Source of the DNA: Trachemys scripta elegans
Lineage: Eukaryota > Chordata > Testudines > Emydidae
NCBI RefSeq assembly: GCF_013100865.1
Contig: NC_048301.1
Location: 91,898,059-91,962,058 of the forward strand
Reading direction: 5' to 3'
Length of the DNA stretch: 64,000 bases
Shown here: positions 36,351 to 46,770 of the stretch, piece after piece
How the letters are laid out: the number at the start of each line of letters is the position of its first letter
Numbering within the stretch: position 1 is the stretch's first letter
The notes under the pieces: generated by a model
The model's input: the letters and a program-made list of their open reading frames with translations, nothing else
Told to the model about the DNA's origin: nothing
Databases searched by the model: none
Program-made: the position numbers and the translations under genes

Positions 36351-36956
36351 GTACTCTGCAACATTCTAGATAAATATTGTTGATATGGAGACAAATAGGT
36401 ATATATCCCTCATAAAATACTGTAAGTTTTTCTCATTTTTGTAACCCACAATCTGTTAATTGGAATTAAATGCAAGTCTTCATACAGATCCTTTCTTCAA
36501 AGATACATGCTGAAATCTCTGTTCCACTGTGGGGTCTGTGTTCCTACTGCAAAACTCTAAACTTCTGGGTTATGCCCTGTTTTTGAGCGCCATCTCTGCA
36601 GTAGAGACACAGCACATGCTATTACCTCCAGATTTCCTTCTGACTGTTAAAGGACTTATGGCTCCTGTGTTTGAATGCCTCAGCTGTACTGCAGTTTTCT
36701 GTCTCAAATCTGAGGGGTTTTTGTACCTTTCCTGGTACTTCATTTTGTAGTTTTTTGGGGGTCGGGATTCATGGCTTCTTAGTTCCCTATTCCCTTGGAC
36801 TTCAGTCAGAACTTGCCTTTCCCTCCTTAGCCACATGTCTCTATACACACACGTGCCGCCCTTTGTCAGGCTCCATCTCCATTTCCTGAAAACCTGGCTT
36901 CACTCCATATGCCCACTAAAAAAAGTCAACATCACTGCTAAAATAACAGCTCTGAC
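36351..36956. other. Unassigned intron sequence
   Basis: The segment is short and CT-rich toward its right end. No recognisable gene or repeat is seen. Small open frames on both strands overlap and look like chance. Confidence 0.4.
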
Positions 36957-37355
36957 TAAGGCCTGGTCTACACTAGGCGTTTATGTCGAAGTTAGCGCCG
37001 TTACATCGAATTAACCCTGCACCCGTCCACACCGCAAAGGTATTTAGTTCGACATAGAGGTCTCTTTAATTCGACTTCTGTACTCCTCCCCGACGAGGGG
37101 AGTAGCGCTAAATTCGACATGGCCATGTCGAATTAGGCTAGGTGTGGATGGAAATCGACGCTAATAGCTCCAGGAGCTATCCCACAGTGCACCACTCTGT
37201 TGACGCTCTGGACAGCAGTAAGAGCTCGGATGTTCTGAACTGCCACACAGGAAAAGCCCCGGGAAAATTTGAATTTGAATTCCTTTTCCTGTCTGGCCAG
37301 TTTGAATCTCATTTCCTGTCTGGACATCGTGGCGAGCTCAGCAGCACTGGCAACG

Positions 37356-37932
37356 ATGCAGAGCTCTCCAGCACTGATGGCAGTGCAATCTCAGAATAGA
37401 AAGAGGGCCCCAGCATGGACTGATCGGGAAGTCTTGGATCTCATCGCTGTGTGGGGCGATGAGTCCGTGCTTTCCGAGCTGCGATCCAAAAGACGGAATG
37501 CAAAGATCTATGAGAAGATCTCTAAAGACATGGCAGAGAGAGGATACAGCCGGGATGTAACGCAGTGCCGCGTGAAAATCAAGGAGCTGAGGCAAGGCTA
37601 CCAGAAGACCAAAGAGGCAAACGGACGCTCCGGATCCCATCCCCAGACATCCCGTTTCTACGAGGCACTGCATTCCATCCTCGGTGCGGCCGCCACCACT
37701 ACCCCACCACTGACTGTGGACTCTGAGGATGGGATAGTGTCCACGGCCGGATCCTCGGACATGTTAGCGGACGGGGAAGATGAGGAAGGAGATGAGGAGG
37801 ACGAGGCAGTCGACAGCGCTCACAACGCTGATTTCCCCGACAGCCAGGATCTCTTCATCACCCTTACAGAGATCCCCTACCAACCCTCCCCAGCCGTTAC
37901 CCCGGACACAGAATCTGGTGAAGGATCATCCA
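37356..37932 (+). CDS. Harbinger Myb/trihelix-like protein, exon 1
   Basis: In PIF/Harbinger elements this partner protein binds the termini and brings the transposase into the nucleus. The frame is open from an ATG at 37269, but I prefer the ATG at 37356 (MQSSPALMAV) because the earlier stretch is hydrophobic and unlike the family. A third candidate is at 37377. After the start come a basic RKRAPAWTDREVLDLIAVWG, the first helix of a Myb/SANT-like fold, then LRSKRRNAKIYEKISKDM and DVTQCRVKIKELRQGYQK, the remaining helices, with the usual Trp and hydrophobic spacing. An acidic tail (DGEDEEGDEEDEAVD) follows. The exon ends inside a Ser/Thr codon at a GTAAGT donor (37933). If unspliced, a stop follows ten codons later. 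Confidence 0.8.
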
Positions 37933-38135
37933 GTAAGTGTTGTAAACATCTAAACATTTATTTGTAACAGAACATGAATATTAACAATTTAAAAAATGGG
38001 TTTCTCATGATTAGTTTGATTAACTTTACGGTTCAGTCATGGGCAGTGCAACTATTGAAAAAAAATCTAGCAATGTCCGGTTTTGCATGATTGTCCTGCC
38101 CAAGCCGCTCTACTGTTTAGTCCCTGCTACTGCAG

Positions 38136-38657
38136 CTACAGTAAGATGCGGTCTATATGTCCGGGGATGGAGCAGAAATCCTCCTGGGACATCTCAAGGA
38201 AGCTCTCCTGCAGGTAATTTGAAATCCGCTGCATTAGGTTCTTGGGGAGAGCGGCCTTATTGGGTCCTCCGTAGTAGGACACGTTGCCGCGCCACGAGAC
38301 TAGCAAGTACTCCGGAATCATTGCTTGGCACAGCATGGCAGCATACGGCCCTGGTCTTTGGAGGCTTTCCCGGAGCATTCTCTGTCTGTCGCTCTCAGAG
38401 ATCCTCATGAGGGTGATGTCGCTCATGATGACCTGCTTTGAATGAGGTAGGGGAATGTTAGTGTTGGGACTGCTTTACCGTTCCTTTACAGAACTGTAAC
38501 CGCTGGTTTGCAGCCACGCGGTGGAGGCGGGAGAGGGGCAGCCGAAAGGGATCGTTCCCGGGGACAGCCGCGAGGGTGTGGGACAGGAGCAGACTTCCTG
38601 CTTGCCGGATTGCTGGCAGCAGGGACCGACATTGATTTCAATGTGAAATGAGGCCAT
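38136..38657 (-). pseudogene. Antisense third ORF of the Harbinger element (one in-frame stop)
   Basis: On the minus strand one frame runs 174 codons from an ATG at 38657 to a stop at 38136-38138, broken only by a TAA at 38475-38477. That TAA is one C-to-T change from CAA (Gln). The upstream 60 codons are Cys/Pro/Ser-rich. The downstream 112 codons look like an ordered domain, with MSDITLMRISESDRQRMLRE, a LVSWRGNVSYYGGPN block and NLMQRISNYLQESFLEMSQE, and contain an internal ATG at 38426. Near the 3' end the next frame reads CSCSSRD then a stop, so a small indel may also have altered the C-terminus. I do not recognise the family. It lies wholly inside the Myb-like intron, antisense to it and in the same direction as the transposase. 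Confidence 0.55.
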
Positions 38658-38922
38658 TGCTAATATTAAAGTTTTAAGCTGCCACGAATCTACGGCTTAC
38701 CATGTCTGCGTGCAAGAGCAATTCCGTTGTCCTGACACGGTTCTCAAATGTGCTCTGCAAAACCCCAGACACTGAATGCGAAGGCCGAGAATTCGACCTT
38801 GTGCTGAGTGCGCATGTGATAGGTGCTGTGCATGGTCCTGTTCACAGAGAAAGACTATGTTCTTTGTTCACAACTACATTTATCTTTCTGAGGAATTCAC
38901 TCCCTTTTTCCCATTCCCACAG

Positions 38923-39398
38923 CCCCATCTGCGACTGTCTCACAACCTAGCCTGTCATCACACTCCCAGAGGCTAGGGAGGATTAGGCATAAGAAGAAGA
39001 GGACACGGGAGGACATGTTCTCAGAGCTTATAGCCTGCTCCAGAGCCCAGGCAGCACAGCAGACCCAGTGGCGGGAGAACTTGACCCGAATGCACCAAGC
39101 CAACATGGATCGGGAGGAGAGGTGGCGTCAGGAAGACCAGCAGGCGACTCAAACCCTGCTTGGACTACTGAGGGAGCAAACGGACACGCTCCGGCGCCTT
39201 GTGGATGTTCTGCAGGAACGGAGGCAGGAGGACAGAGCCCCGCTGCAGTCCATCTCTAACCGCCCTCCCCCGCCACCAAGTCCTATACTCCCCTCACCCA
39301 AAGTGCACAGAAGGAGAGGCGGCAGAGTCCCTGCTAACTCTCACTCCACCCCTGCAGAGAGCTCGAGCAGCAGAAGGCTCTCATTCCCCAAAGTTTGA
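38923..39398 (+). CDS. Harbinger Myb/trihelix-like protein, exon 2
   Basis: The acceptor is a pyrimidine tract ending CCCACAG at 38922. Joining the single base left by exon 1 to this exon keeps the frame open for 157 more codons, giving about 350 residues in all from the ATG at 37356. The exon encodes a Ser-rich linker, a basic RLGRIRHKKKRTREDMFSEL segment, then a charged, probably coiled-coil stretch (ENLTRMHQANMDREERWRQE; LLREQTDTLRRLVDVLQERR) and a Pro/Ser-rich basic tail ending SFPKV. The coiled coil is a likely dimerisation or transposase-contact region by inference. An AATAAA at 39470-39475 serves this transcript. Confidence 0.75.
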
Positions 39399-39469
39399 CA
39401 AGTTCTTTCCTTCCCGCCTGACACAAGCCCCCGTCCAAGTTTCACTTCCCAGTTCCATGTGTAGTTGAT

Positions 39470-39475
39470 AATAAA
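39470..39475 (+). terminator. Polyadenylation signal of the Myb-like gene
   Basis: AATAAA lies 72 bp after the Myb-like stop codon, followed within about 20-60 bp by T/GT-rich sequence. Confidence 0.6.
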
Positions 39476-40026
39476 AAATATGTTTCTGTTAACTACTGTT
39501 TCCATCATGTTCTTTTGGAGGAGGGGGGGAAAGGGGGTTGGTAATTGGACAGGACAGTCACCTTTGGCAGGGTACATAGTCGGGGGCAGGCACAGCAGCA
39601 GGGCACATACATAGTGCAGTGATGCAGTGACTACTTACCCTGGTTAGTCTGGGAGGTTGTTTTCATGTTATGTGGTGGGGGGTGGGTTGCTCTGTGACTT
39701 TGTGGCAGGGGAGGCCAGTTAGAGATCTTAAGCGGCGGTCCTTAGGCAGGATCACAGAGCCACACAGCAGGGGATCTGTAACCGTCCTCCCCCTGCCACA
39801 AAGTCACATAGACCCCCCATACACACAGTCCCTATCAGGAGGGGTGACAGGCTCCGTTGAAACAACCATCCCACCGCAGCGGAGCCTGTCAGTCCTTGAG
39901 TTTAGAAGCTGCATTCGCGCGACTACACTACACCCGCTCCGCACCACAGTCTGCGTCCCAGTTTTAAAAAATTCCCGCGAAAACAGTATTAAAGAAAACG
40001 GTGTGCTTTAACAAAGTAGAACTATT

Positions 40027-40032
40027 TTTATT
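40027..40032 (-). terminator. Polyadenylation signal of the Harbinger transposase gene
   Basis: The plus strand shows TTTATT, which is AATAAA on the minus strand, about 115 bp past the transposase stop codon. Together with the signal at 39470 it separates two convergent transcription units. Confidence 0.55.
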
Positions 40033-40147
40033 TTGAAACGTGTGTTGGAAGTGGGGTGAAGGGGGTATGTAACTGGATAGGATAGTCAACATGAACTGGG
40101 TAAAGAAACGGGGGCAGGTTCGGCTTCTCTGTACACAAACTTTAAAG

Positions 40148-41437
40148 TCACAGGTTACCCTGCTCACTCAGGAACTTTGCTTTCAAAGCCTCCCGGATGC
40201 ACAGCGCTTCCCGCTGGTCTCTTCTAATCGCCCGGCTGTCTGGCTGTGAGTAATCAGCAGCCAGGCTATTTTCCTCAACCTCCCACCCCGCCATAAAGGT
40301 CTCCCCCTTGCTCTCACAGAGATTGTGGAGCACACAGCAAGCTGCTATAACAATGGGGATATTGGTTTCGCTGAGATCACAGCGAGTCAGCAAGCTTCTC
40401 CATCTCCCCTTGAGACGTCCAAAAGCACACTCCACCACCATTCTGCACCTGCTCAGCCGGTAGTTGAAGAGTTCTTTTTCAGTGTCCAGGGCACCTGTAT
40501 AGGGCTTCATGAGCCAGGGCATTAGCGGGTAGGCTGGGTCCCCGAGGATGACTATAGGCATCTCCACATCCCCAACAGTTATTTTGTGGTCCGGGAAGTA
40601 AATACCTTGCTGCAGCCGTCTAAACAGACCAGAGTTCCTGAAAACACGAGCGTCATGAACCTTGCCCGGCCATCCGACATTGATGTTGGTAAAACGTCCC
40701 CTGTGGTCCACCAGTGCTTGCAGCACCATGGAAAAGTAGCCCTTTCTGTTAATGTACTGGCTGGCCTGGTGGTCCGGTGCCAGGATAGGGATGTGAGTTC
40801 CATCTATGGCCCCACCGCAGTTTGGGAATCCCATCGCTGCGAAGCCATCTATGATCGCCTCCAAGTTTCCCAGGGTCACTACCTTTGGCAGCAGTACATC
40901 AACGATTGCCTTGGCTACTTGCATCACAACAACCCCCACGGTAGATTTGCCCACCCCAAACTGGTTCGCGACTGACCGGTAGCTGTCTGGCGTTGCAAGC
41001 TTCCAGAGGGCTATGGCCACTCGCTTCTGGACAGTCAGGGCTGCTCGCATCCGGGTGTCATTGCGCTTCAGGGCAGGGGACAGCAACTCACAAAGTTCAA
41101 GGAAAGTTCCCTTCCGCAAGCGGAAGTTTCGCAGCCACTGTGATTCATCCCAGACCTGCAGCACTATGCGGTCCCACCACTCAGTGCTTGTTTCCCGTGC
41201 CCAGAATCGCCGTTTCACAGCATCAACATGACCCATTGCCACCGTGATGTCCTCGGCGCTGGGTCCCCTGCTTTCTGAGAGGTCTGTGCTACTCTCAGAC
41301 TTCAGGCCATCACCGCGTTGACGTAGCCTCCTCGCCTGACTTTTCTGCATCTGCCTCAGGGCAACCTGTATGATAAGCTGCGAGGCGTTGAGAGCGGCCA
41401 CAACTGCAGCGATGGTTGCAGCGGGCTCCATGCTCAC
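40148..41437 (-). CDS. PIF/Harbinger DDE transposase, intact
   Basis: The protein is a 429-residue endonuclease/strand-transfer enzyme for cut-and-paste transposition with 3-bp (TWA) targets. Residues 1-60 are Gln/Arg/Ser-rich. Residues about 70-190 hold the N-terminal helical region, including a helix-turn-helix-like YRSVANQFGVGKSTVGVVV at 153-171. The DDE_Tnp_4-type catalytic core follows: GGAIDGTHIP with Asp212, GWPGKVHDARVF with Asp262, ILGDPAYPLMPWLM with Asp300, and RCRMVVECAFGRLKGRW with Glu336. CCVLHNLCE follows at 367-375. Length and motif order match the family, and no stop or frameshift is present. The ATG at 41437 (MSMEPAATIA) is 378 bp from the right terminus. The gene is convergent with the Myb-like gene and antisense to HIPK3. 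Confidence 0.93.
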   Translation of the reverse strand: MSMEPAATIAAVVAALNASQLIIQVALRQMQKSQARRLRQRGDGLKSESSTDLSESRGPSAEDITVAMGHVDAVKRRFWARETSTEWWDRIVLQVWDESQWLRNFRLRKGTFLELCELLSPALKRNDTRMRAALTVQKRVAIALWKLATPDSYRSVANQFGVGKSTVGVVVMQVAKAIVDVLLPKVVTLGNLEAIIDGFAAMGFPNCGGAIDGTHIPILAPDHQASQYINRKGYFSMVLQALVDHRGRFTNINVGWPGKVHDARVFRNSGLFRRLQQGIYFPDHKITVGDVEMPIVILGDPAYPLMPWLMKPYTGALDTEKELFNYRLSRCRMVVECAFGRLKGRWRSLLTRCDLSETNIPIVIAACCVLHNLCESKGETFMAGWEVEENSLAADYSQPDSRAIRRDQREALCIREALKAKFLSEQGNL

Positions 41438-41818
41438 AGTGCTGTGGCGTCCGCGCTGTCAATGACTGGAAAAGTGCGCGAAATGATTTCCCGCCGGCGC
41501 TTTCAGGGAGGGAGGGAGGGCGGGAGTGATGGACGGATGACGACAGTTACCCAAAAGCACCCTGGCCCCTTTTTTTTTTACCCAGAAGGCATTTGCGGCT
41601 CCACCCAGAATTCCAATGGGCGGCGGGGACTCCGGGAACTGTGGGATAGCTGCCCTCAGTGCACCGCTTCCAATGTCGACGCTTTCCCCGTTAGTGTGGA
41701 CTCACAAAGTCGAATTACTGTCCTTAGTTTGGACACACACGTTCGACTTTGCAATATCGATTCCAAAAATTCGATTTAAGTAAAATCGAACTACTCTCGT
41801 AGTGTAGACAAGGCCTAA

Positions 41819-44290
41819 GGTTCTAGCCTCTCTTGTCTGGTGAACAAAGCCACAGACCGTTCGAGTGGGGACTCCTTTCCTCACACCTACACCCGAGGCA
41901 ACTATAATTGCTCTTAAACTGGGGAACTCATATTGACCATTATACTGCAGCGCTCTTAGAGGGGACACACAGGTTTACTTCTCACTTTCCCTACCACTAA
42001 CTGCAGAGATAAATATCTACAAAACAACATCCAGTTATTGATTTAAGCTTCAAGGTGTTGCTACTTGTTGCTTTTTGCTACTAGTACAAGAAATAATCAT
42101 TGTAATAATACTTGTGTCATAAAATGAAATGCATGCTTGAAGACCTGCTAAACAGACACAAACAAACAAACGCTGGGTTATATAACCTTACTACACACGT
42201 CTTAGTAAAGTGAGGCACTTGCCCAAGGGTCAGATGCCTCAAGGCAGGGAAATGTTAGAAAATCATGTAATTAATTGTTAGTCGAATATATATATTAAAA
42301 TAATGTTAGAGAAACAAATATTCACATATAGTATGATTAAAAAATAAAGGAATTTTTGCTTTTTGAATTTCTCTTTGCTGATGCAGCTGTTCAGAACTTA
42401 GCTTAAAAGGCTTCAGGGTTGTGTAAACCAGGAAACCTGGTTTGTGTCTCTTATCTGTAAAATCCTCTATCTATGCAAATATCAGAATGAAGAAAGTGTT
42501 ATGAGAGAATTGTTAGCTCCAGGTACACCCACCCCTCTCCCTTCACCAAGACAGCTAACAAATAAAAACCCAAGGCCACAAAAACAGACTAGTAAGATAA
42601 AAGCAACTGGATGGAACCAGAGGGATTGACAGCAGAGAATAGACGATAGAAATAGACAGATAAAAGGAAGTTTTAGCAGGATAAGCAAAAATATTAGTTT
42701 AGTTTAGTCGTAATGTATGCATGAGACTGTTTTAATTAGAAGTTTAGAATAGATAGGTACACAATTGAGGTAACCCGGTAAAGTTATGGTAAAAGATAGG
42801 TGATTGACAAAAAAAAGAGTGGAGGAGACATGGGAAGAATAGTCGAACATAGAAACTAGGGATTTAAAGAGAGTCATCCTGTCCCTGAGGATAGTAATTT
42901 GATCTCTTATCTTTCTTGCCTTATCTGTTTTTGCATGTATAAGAAATTCATATGGGATAATAGCTTCATCTTAAAATGTACAAAATAGAGGCTAAAAGAA
43001 ACTGTTTAAGGCTAAATTGAAGTCGATCTTATTTTTCACCCAATATTTAGCTGACCAGAGGTACTATTTAGGGCATTCTAGAACTGAATAGTGAAAATCC
43101 CCTAAAGAGCTCTTCTAGATACTACTGTCATTGTTTTATATTTACCCACTCCCCCAAACCATTTGTAAATATTTCTTGCAAAATAAAATCGGCCCAAAAT
43201 AACTAGAAATGTTACAAAGGTAACAGGGAGGATTTAAATACCAATATGGCAATCTCACTTTCACAGAATATTGCTAGTGGAAACACATTCCAGAACTTCA
43301 CTGTTACCGACATCAGATCATTACATGGTCTCAAGGATGTCTGCCAAAATTATTGCTGTTTGTTAATATAGTTTGCAAATTTAAAAAAATGAAAAAATAT
43401 AATGGTCTTTTGGGATTTTTTGGCAGCTCATCTATTTCTATAATACAGACTCCAATTAACCTGAAATTCTTAATCTTATATTTTACAGTTTTTATTCTGG
43501 AGAACTTCACCTGTGTCCCTGTAGAGTTAACAGTGGGTTACAAGGCTGCTTGAGTGGGGAATGAATCAGTCAGTTGCCCTCTTTGTATGCACTGTCTTAA
43601 AGTTAATGAGAAATGTACAAAATGTGGAGAAGTACCTGATTGTGGTTTAAAAATCATATTTTCTCCTTTATAATTTGCCACACAGAAAATTCAGGTTCAT
43701 CTAACATTAAAGATCTGATTTAAACTTACAACAGAAAGAAAATGTAAAGAGAAGGCTGTAAAGTAGTCACATATTGAACATCATATGATGTTCTTAGATC
43801 CCTACAATACTCATGCACAGCAATGTGAGTTAAGGTAAAAATATCAGTCTTAGCTTTGGTTACTCTATCATGTTTTTAAGGATTTAAGTCAAATCCTTGA
43901 CACTTTTAAATATTTCTGATGATCCAACATTTTAAATTTGCAGTACCTAAAAGAAACAAATGGTTGTGAAATGATATGATTATAGTGTGATTGTGTGGCT
44001 CGTTAATAATATTCACTCTTTTGAAAAGAAATATATATATAAAAACACCCATCATACCTTCTACACTAATGGTAATTTATGGATAATTACAGTAAAACAT
44101 CTTGGTATATAGTTAGTTATAGACCTGATACAATGTCCACTGAAGTCAACAGAGATACTCCCATTGTTCTAAATGGATGTTGGCTCATGCCCTATATAGT
44201 GAAGGATTCCAAAGTACTTGACAAACAATATCCTGAAATTTTACTCACTGCTGAAAATGCAGCCTTCTTTGGAGTGAAACACATATTCAC
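41819..44290. other. Unassigned HIPK3 intron sequence
   Basis: I see no gene or named repeat. The sequence is AT-rich with short A and T runs. A partial CCACTGAAGTCAACAGAG palindrome-type motif at about 44138 matches the old family noted at 36264. Confidence 0.45.
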
Positions 44291-44297
44291 TATGACA

Positions 44298-44470
44298 GGT
44301 TTCAATGTAGCAGCTGTATTAGTGTTAGTGTTAGTCTGTATCTGCAAAAAGAACAGGAGTACTTGTGGCACCTTAGAGGCTAACAAATTTATTTGAGCAT
44401 AAGCTTTCGTGGGCTACAGCCCACTTCATCGGGTGCATAGAATGGAACATATATACATATTCACTATGTA
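44298..44470 (+). repeat. Dispersed repeat family B, plus-strand copy
   Basis: The block begins GTTTCAATGTAGCAGCTGTA, carries a small TTAGTG expansion, then GTTAGTCTGTATCTGCAAAA, GAGTACTTGTGGCACCTTAG, AACAAATTTATTTGAGCATA and AGCTTTCGTGGGCTACAGCC. It matches 14859 (minus) and 63945 (plus). Confidence 0.75.
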
Positions 44471-45381
44471 ACAGAGCACAACAACTTATAAAGGAAATGA
44501 AAAACTTCCAAAGAATACTGTATCTAACTGAAAACACAGGGACAATTTTAAATGGGTAGAATGTGAGTAGCCAAATGAAATTTGGCTGGACTGTAGGGTG
44601 TTAACACCTGTATCAAAAGGGGTCTAACATTTTTATATAGCACATTTGCAAAATGGCAATCATCAGAATGTTTGGAGAAAATGGAACAAAAAATTAACTC
44701 TTCTTACCACTGTGGATATATATGGTCTTGTCATTAAACAACATGGAAATTCTTTTAATACCTGTTGAAAGAACTGTGGCATACACCTAACCCATCTCAC
44801 TGTAAAATGTTACTTGTGCTGGGACCGCATACATCACTTGGTTTCAAATACGATTTTTGAATTATTAGAAGAATAGTGCCTTGTATGTTAATTATAAAGG
44901 GGAAAATTGAGTATTCATGTCATTCTGTCCTCTTCTGAATGGAACAAACATTTTTTCTGAGCTTATCTGTAAGGCCTCAGTACAGGTCTTAATAAGGATT
45001 TGAATGAGGGGAGGGTGGTGACTTTGTGAAACTGCTCCCGGAGAGCATTCCACACATATGGAGTCATGATTATTGCATAGTTTGCAGTAGTTTTGAACCA
45101 GTAAGTAATGTAAATAAAAGACTCATTGCTGACCAAAATTATGTCCTTGTTTAACTATACCAGTTTAGATGCTTGGATATTTAGGGTTTTCTCCTGCTAA
45201 TAGATGGAGAGACCAATACAAAACTTTTTAAAGTGCTGTTTCTCTCCTATATAAGAGTTGTTTGCCCACTCTCAGTCCTCTTTGCGTTTTTTAGTGTGGG
45301 AAATGACGAAGTGCAAGTTTCTATCTTTGTAGATCATTTGAAAACAAGAAGTTAAGTTCCTTCTACTTTTTCCTCCCCCAG
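44471..45381. other. Unassigned HIPK3 intron sequence
   Basis: No repeat or gene is recognised. The segment ends in the polypyrimidine tract TTTTTCCTCCCCCAG of the next exon. Confidence 0.5.
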
Positions 45382-45501
45382 ATTCGTTACATTTCACAGA
45401 CTCAAGGTTTGCCAGGAGAGCAGTTGTTGAACATGGGAACGAAAACTGCAAGATTTTTCTGTAGAGAAACAGATGCACCATATTCTGGTTGGAGGTTAAA
45501 G
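45382..45501 (+). CDS. HIPK3: HIPK3 coding exon b: kinase C-lobe
   Basis: This 120-bp exon (40 codons, phase 0 at both ends) lies between CCCCCAG and GTAAGA. It encodes IRYISQTQGLPGEQLLNMGT, then KTARFFCRETDAPYSGWRLK, the C-lobe stretch after subdomain IX that is nearly identical across vertebrate HIPKs. No stop or frame change is present, and the sequence joins exactly to the preceding DYDQ-type end. The exon supports the kinase fold rather than catalysis directly. Confidence 0.93.
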
Positions 45502-45644
45502 GTAAGAAGTATAAAATAATTGAAAAAAATAGTATAATGCATACACATACACAAGCCAAATTAAGGTTTCTTATTTACAGCATGGAGATCTTCACAAATT
45601 TGCAAAACTGAGATAGAATTCTGTCTTTTATCTAAATAATCGTA

Positions 45645-45925
45645 GGCCAGCTATACAAACTACTCTACTCTACAAACCTATATTGGTATAACTCCATTGC
45701 TCAGGGGTGTGAAAAATCCACCCTTAGGCGATGTAGTTATACTGGCCTAATCCCCCTCATAGGCAGGGTTATGTCAACGGGAGATCTTCTCCCGTCAACA
45801 TAGCTACTGTCTCTTGGCGTAGCTAATCCTCCTCCCCAATGGGAGAAGCTCTCCCTTCAGCGTAGTAGCATCTTTACTAAAGCACTGTAGCAGTTCAGCT
45901 GCACTGTAGCGCTGTATGTGAGACA
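45645..45925. mobile_element. Hairpin-rich MITE (decayed)
   Basis: The interior has two strong palindromes. TATTGGTATAACTCC pairs imperfectly with GTAGTTATACTGGCC around a CAGGGGTGTGAAAAATCCAC loop. GTCAACGGGAGA pairs with TCTCCCGTCAAC-like sequence at 45773-45799. A weaker GGGAGAAGCTCTCCC lies at about 45841-45855. This resembles abundant turtle MITEs. The ends are eroded and no target duplication was found. Confidence 0.6.
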
Positions 45926-46469
45926 ACCCCCCAGACATACGTGGTTTAATTTCTTTGCTGTATAAAGAATTAAGTAGCTCCTGTGTTATCTCTGGGGAGA
46001 GACCCACAAAGGTTTAGGCAGTATTGAGAAAAGAGCCAAGTACAGATAACAAATGGAGTTACATCTTGATGAATGGTCATGAAATTCTGAAGCAATAGAA
46101 GCAAAATAAAATATCATTCCATAGTAAGTTGTTTGGTGTATTTTGCTTAGTATGTTTAAAATGCAAAGTGAGGATTGCTAACTGGGTGTACTGTTGGTGC
46201 CACTGTCCACAAATGAATGCCTTTTGGGCCCAGATTATGTTAGAGCTTTCTAAGTGCTTCAGTGTGGTTATTCCTGGTCTCCAACTTTGATATTTCTGTT
46301 GGATCTCACTTTAACTTCCATCTGATCTCTTTCAGTATGAATGGATGTGAATGTAGGCTTTTATTGGCTAGAGAATGTATCTTTGTATGTTGGATACAAG
46401 ACAAGTCACCCTTCTGTCTCTGGAAATTAAGATTGTTAAATCTCCCATACCAGACTAAACACTCTACTC

Positions 46470-46762
46470 CAGGAGTCGGTAACCTTTCAGAAGTGGTGTG
46501 CCGAGTCTTCATTTATTCACTCTAATTTAAGGTTTCACGTGCCAGTAATACATTTTGACGTTTTTAGAAGGTCTCTTTCTATAAGTCTATAATATATAAC
46601 TAAACTATTGTTGTATGTAAAGTAACTAAGGCTATTAAAGTGTTTAAGAAGCTTCATTTAAAATTAAATTAAAATGCAGAGCCCCCTGGACCGGTGGCCA
46701 GGACCCAGGCAGTGTGAGTGCCACTGAAATTCAGCTTGCATGCCGCAGATTGCCTACCCCTG
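46470..46762. mobile_element. 293-bp hAT-type MITE
   Basis: The ends CAGGAGTCGGTAACC and TGCCTACCCCTG are inverted repeats of hAT type, flanked by a perfect 8-bp duplication CTCTACTC (46462-46469 and 46763-46770). The interior is AT-rich with no frame. Good end preservation suggests a fairly recent copy. Confidence 0.88.
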
Positions 46763-46770
46763 CTCTACTC

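Larger units (their letters stand above)
36960..41815. mobile_element. Complete 4,856-bp PIF/Harbinger DNA transposon
   Basis: The left end GGCCTGGTCTACACTA and right end TAGTGTAGACAAGGCC are 16-bp inverted repeats with one mismatch. The 3-bp duplication TAA flanks them at 36957-36959 and 41816-41818. The element carries the two genes that define PIF/Harbinger: a DDE transposase (minus strand, fully open) and a Myb/trihelix-like protein (plus strand, two exons). It also has an extra antisense frame in the Myb-like intron. Subterminal regions (36980-37140 and 41690-41800) are dense in short GTCGAA/TTCGAC motifs on both strands, the expected kind of transposase or Myb binding sites. The little visible damage suggests a young insertion. 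Confidence 0.92.

Noticed and set aside
38039..38410. 123-codon plus-strand frame within the Harbinger element
   Set aside because: It is the opposite-strand shadow of the minus-strand third frame, which has the more protein-like composition.
44079..44396. 105-codon plus-strand frame with a hydrophobic segment
   Set aside because: It crosses from intron into a family B repeat, and the hydrophobic run comes from a TTAGTG expansion.
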